Shown: one piece after another, positions 60,637 to 64,000 of the stretch
How positions within the stretch are numbered: the stretch's first letter is position 1
Layout of the letters: the number at the start of each line of letters is the position of its first letter
Origin: Closterium sp. Naga37s-1
Lineage: Eukaryota; Streptophyta; Zygnematophyceae; Desmidiales; Closteriaceae
DNA length: 64,000 bases
Direction: 5' to 3'
Assembly (NCBI GenBank): GCA_947471745.1
Contig: CANJKZ010000399.1
Coordinates: forward strand, 193,501 to 257,500
The notes under the pieces: model-generated
What the model saw: the letters and a program-made list of their open reading frames with translations, nothing else
Database searches by the model: none
What the model was told of the DNA's origin: nothing
Made by a program: the position numbers and the translations under genes

Positions 60637-61326
60637 CGGCCATTATCTCCAAGACTCAGATTTTGCCTGAGCACGTTTTCAGGTGTAATCAATCTGGAAT
60701 TTCTCAACGTTGATTGGTCGTCGCTTTATAGTCACATTTCTCACGCTGGTCGAACTCATTAGGAAGTGACAAAAACAGAACCATCCAGTTAACCCTCCCG
60801 AATTGGATATAAGTACGGAAATTTAGGTAGTAAGAGAATGAAGGCCATATAATTCACTTGGTAGTGCTCGGTAGCGCAACCGACCGCTAAACAACGCTAC
60901 CGAAAGCACTAGACAACGCTACCGAGAACTATTCGGGAATGGCAGAAAACAATAAAACCCCTAGGGAACCAGGATGCATTTTCGAGAGGGATCAACCCTG
61001 AACACGGGAATTGGCATTGTTTTGGGGGTTGATGCCTCCCGAGTGGGTTTTTTTTTTTTTTTTTTTTTTGTCAAGTGGGTTGCAATATGTTTTCCAGAAT
61101 ATTGGGCGGCTTTCGGTATTTAGGGTTGATCCTTCCCGGAAATCATCTAGGTTCGCTACGGGTTTTATATTTATATTTTCGCAAGCGCTGGAATTATTTC
61201 TTTTGAGTGACTGTATACGAGAAAAAATTATAAAATCTTCCCACTATATCGCGGAACCATGATTCTGTTGGTGATTACACCTGAGAACGCGCTCAGGCGA
61301 AATTTGAGTATTGGAGATAATGGCCG
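60637..61326. mobile_element. Non-autonomous Mutator-like DNA transposon (690 bp)
   Basis: 55-base terminal inverted repeats (60637-60691 and 61272-61326; start CGGCCATTATCTCC) match at 50 of 55 positions. The 9-base direct repeat GTAGTGACG lies immediately outside on both sides (60628-60636, 61327-61335). A 9-base target duplication with long inverted ends is the hallmark of Mutator-like elements. The interior has no transposase, and it holds a poly(T) run (about 61049-61071). Confidence 0.9.
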
Positions 61327-61663
61327 GTAGTGACGCACTTGACAGAGATGAGCGACAATTGCATCCTGGTAACCTGGTATACCTGCTCCGTATCACAATA
61401 GAAACTCGATTTTGTACCGGGTCAATCCGCCTTCCTTCTTTGCCGACTGTCCACATCGGCGCTGTAAATTCGTTTTCCGAACTCTAGGGAATGGGGATTG
61501 GTTTTCTTTCCTATCGACTCCGGTTCCACCGTCCAGTCAGTCTTTAGGAACCCGAGGGAGAAATTTTCGAGGAGTTCCCTCTGGGAGCTACGGCTGGTGC
61601 AACTCTCGCTATTTCAGCTCAACCTGCCATGGTATGTTATTTTTTCCTCCTGATTCATCCGCC

Positions 61664-64000
61664 ATGGTGATGGAGGTTAGGATGTCTTTCGACGAGGCAG
61701 ACTTTTTCCAGCCGTATCCGCCTAACGTATCTGGTTCGGTAGATGTGAACGCTTATCTATTGGCTCATAGGAAACAAGTACGTCTTTGGATAATCTCTAA
61801 GAATTGCTTCGTTCGCGAGTTTCTGATGTATATGTCTCCATCGCATCGTACAGGAGTATTAACAGTCTCGTTGAAAATCTGTTTTAACGGTATATTCAAA
61901 TCCACCTTTGTTTTTTCGTCCTCCCCCTATGCAGGTGAACTTATCACCTGGTCAAGTCAACGCTTTCATCTGGTGTCTTCTTATCGGTTTCACGGGATGG
62001 CTGCTGCACTGGCTTCTCGCCTACGTCTCTCTATGGCGGCGCGGAAATCAATTTCCTGGTCCCAAGGGTCACCCCCTCTGGGGAAACACGGCAGAGCTCT
62101 CGGGAGCTGGAAGCATCACCGGTACGCTTTTCTTAGCGTGTCATTTATTCGTTCCGTTTCTCGCGCTTGCTGGCGTCGCAATTATTCGTACCGTCTCTTG
62201 CGTTTTCTTTATCTGGAACCATATCCTGCCGTGTAGCCGTTTTAACATCTCAACACATTTTCGTGCTCTCCTTTTCCAGACCTTATTGCAAGGCTTCACT
62301 CGGAGTACGGTCCCGTTGTAAGGCTCTGGATGAGCCCGACGAAGCTGCTTATATCGATTCGCGACCCGACGCAGGTTCGCAAGGTGCTTATGCGAGCTCT
62401 TGAACGACCGCCTGCCTTCAGCCGAATCATGGCTCGCTGCCTAGGAGCGGATTCCACTCGCTTCTCGTCCCTCATGCAGCCGCGGGATCGCAGATCCTTC
62501 TTAGATTACCACTGCCATACCACGCTCAAGTTTCAGGTTCACGAGGTGACGTCAACCGTCGTTCACATGGCGTCACGCCACTGGACGTCCGTCGCCGAGT
62601 CTGGCGGGGAGATTGACGTGGGTGGTGTAGCTAGGGATATGGCCGTTGGTGTACTCGGCGGTTCTCTTTTTGGTAGCGGGTTTCCTATGTCGAGGATCCA
62701 CGCTCGCTTACAGGTTTTATTGGAGAAGGTAGCTGCAGGCGCGCAGACGTTTTCGCGGTTTCCAGTCGAGCCGTTCTGGCTTCCGTCGTATTGGCAGTTT
62801 TCCCGCATTTGCGACGAGTTTCGCGAAGCTATGCGAAGACTCATGTCAGGCGAATGCGAGGGCGTCAAGTGCGGGTTACCCGACGTTGGCGTTGCCAATT
62901 TCAGCAGCAGAGGCTCCAATGTGGGAAACTCCGGATGCGAAGGAAATGAAGCTGAACAGAGCCCTGTCGCTGCCGCTGCTGATGGTGCTTCTAGTGGTGT
63001 TGGTCTTGTTTCCAGCGTCAACACCGGTTCTGCTGTTGATGCTGCTGCTGGTCCCGGTGCCGTTCCCGCCATTTCACCCAGAGACCAAGTCAGGGCGCCA
63101 GAAGCGCCTCACGAGGGTTTTCTCTCGGCCATGCTGTCGGAACGGTCCCGTTATGGGCAACCTCTTTATAACGAGGCGACAGCATTGGCCGAAGCTGCTT
63201 CCCTCATGCTTCACGGTCATCTCTCGGTTCCGGGGCTGTTGGAGCGAGTCCTCGTTGCGCTCGCCGCGCACCCCGATATACAAGACAAAGTCGTACAGGA
63301 AATCCGCGCTGTAGCGAATGGCGGGTCGCCTACTGACGAGGATTTGCAGAAGCTGGCCTTTCTGAACGCGGTTATATACGAGACGTCCCGCTTAATGCCG
63401 TGTCAGCCTCTGGTCACTAGATCCGCGCTCTCGGAAAATATACGTCTGCCTGTCTTTCCGTCACCCCAGCTTGGTAGCAGCAGCGACGGAGGGTTTCGTT
63501 CTGCTAGCGAGGGCTCTTCGCGTGGGGAAATGCACGGGGATGTCCATGAAGGGGTGAAGAGCGGTGGGGATGGTGACAACACGCGGTTTCTTTCGGTTCC
63601 GTCTGGGACCGTTTTGGCGCTGCCCATGCATCTCCTGCAAACGGACCCCTCGTTTTGGGGCGACGACGCGTTGGAGTTCCGCCCTGAGCGCTTCATTCGG
63701 TTCCGCAGGCAGCATGAGCGGAGCAACAGTGGTGAACAGGACGGGAAGGAAGGCAAGCGAGGGAGGGAAGGGAAGGAAGGCAAAAGAGGCAAGAGAGACA
63801 AGGGAGAAGATGTAGAGCTGACGGGAGAGAGGGAAGGCGAGGAAAGGGAGCAGTGGAGGGAGGGGTTGCTTCCGGGGAGGGATTATGAGTGTGTGCCGCC
63901 AGAGCAGGGGGAGCGTTTCCTCGTGTTCGGAGGCGGGCCGCGGTCGTGCGTGGGGCTGCGATTCTCCTTCAAGATCGTGCGTGCAGTTGTGGCGTTGCTG
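61664..64000 (+). CDS. Cytochrome P450, 3-prime end outside the window
   Basis: Proposed exons: 61664-61777 (MVMEVRMSF...AHRKQ), 61935-62121, 62280 onward, joined in phase. A membrane segment (FIWCLLIGFTGWLLHWLLAY) and the Pro hinge FPGPKGHPLWGN mark an endoplasmic-reticulum P450. Further motifs: E-x-x-R in YETSR (K helix), PERF in FRPERFIRF, and the haem loop FGGGPRSCVG with the Cys ligand. The I helix is unusual: LMLHGHLSVPG stands where AGxDTT is expected, so the usual acid-Thr pair is missing. Two low-complexity inserts are visible: an Ala/Gly/Ser stretch before the I helix and a KEGKRGREGKEGKRGK stretch between PERF and the haem loop. Oxygen chemistry may differ (isomerase- or dehydratase-like families also lack the pair). 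Family and substrate cannot be assigned. Confidence 0.8.

Noticed and set aside
60438-60713. Open frame of 91 codons as a gene
   Set aside because: No recognised domain, and its end lies inside the Mutator-like element.

Overview
The window looks like nuclear DNA of a green-lineage eukaryote, most likely a streptophyte alga or early land plant. The support is GT-AG introns with long pyrimidine tracts, LTR elements primed by a plant-type initiator-tRNA-Met site (TGGTATCAGAGC), a tyrosine-recombinase retroelement of the PAT/Ngaro kind, and a microsomal P450. The exact organism is an inference. No prokaryotic features are visible.

Layout, almost all on the + strand. 1-514 is the tail of an upstream leucine-rich-repeat gene. 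1204-59119 is a tandem cluster of six related C2H2 zinc-finger genes, called A to F here: A 1204-7321, B 8859-18208, C 19292-25191, D 26528-32857, E 43481-48328, F 49076-59119. A to E share one plan: a first exon with a conserved Arg/Pro N-terminal module, acidic filler and one finger; an intron that starts with a CTCA simple repeat; several one-finger exons of about 34 codons, all phase 0; and a very large last exon with a finger, thousands of bases of Glu/Arg/Gly low complexity and a conserved coiled-coil tail. F is a diverged member with more fingers. A, B and C carry reading-frame damage; D and E look the most intact.

33406-41882, between D and E, is a tyrosine-recombinase retrotransposon with split direct repeats (A1-ORFs-B1A2-B2). 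A small non-autonomous LTR element with a 5-bp target duplication sits inside its RT region. A tandem three-LTR mini-element, itself hit by a solo LTR, sits between A2 and B2. 59120-60636 holds no gene I can support. 60637-61326 is a non-autonomous Mutator-like DNA transposon with 55-bp inverted ends and a 9-bp target duplication. 61664 to the window end is a cytochrome P450 gene that runs off the edge.

The two most unusual signals are these. First, the finger cluster has different DNA-contact residues in every copy, like the expanding zinc-finger clusters that track transposons in animals, but with a different N-terminal module. Second, short palindromes of the form TGAG-NCGN-CTCA lie again and again exactly between two copies of duplicated flanking DNA.
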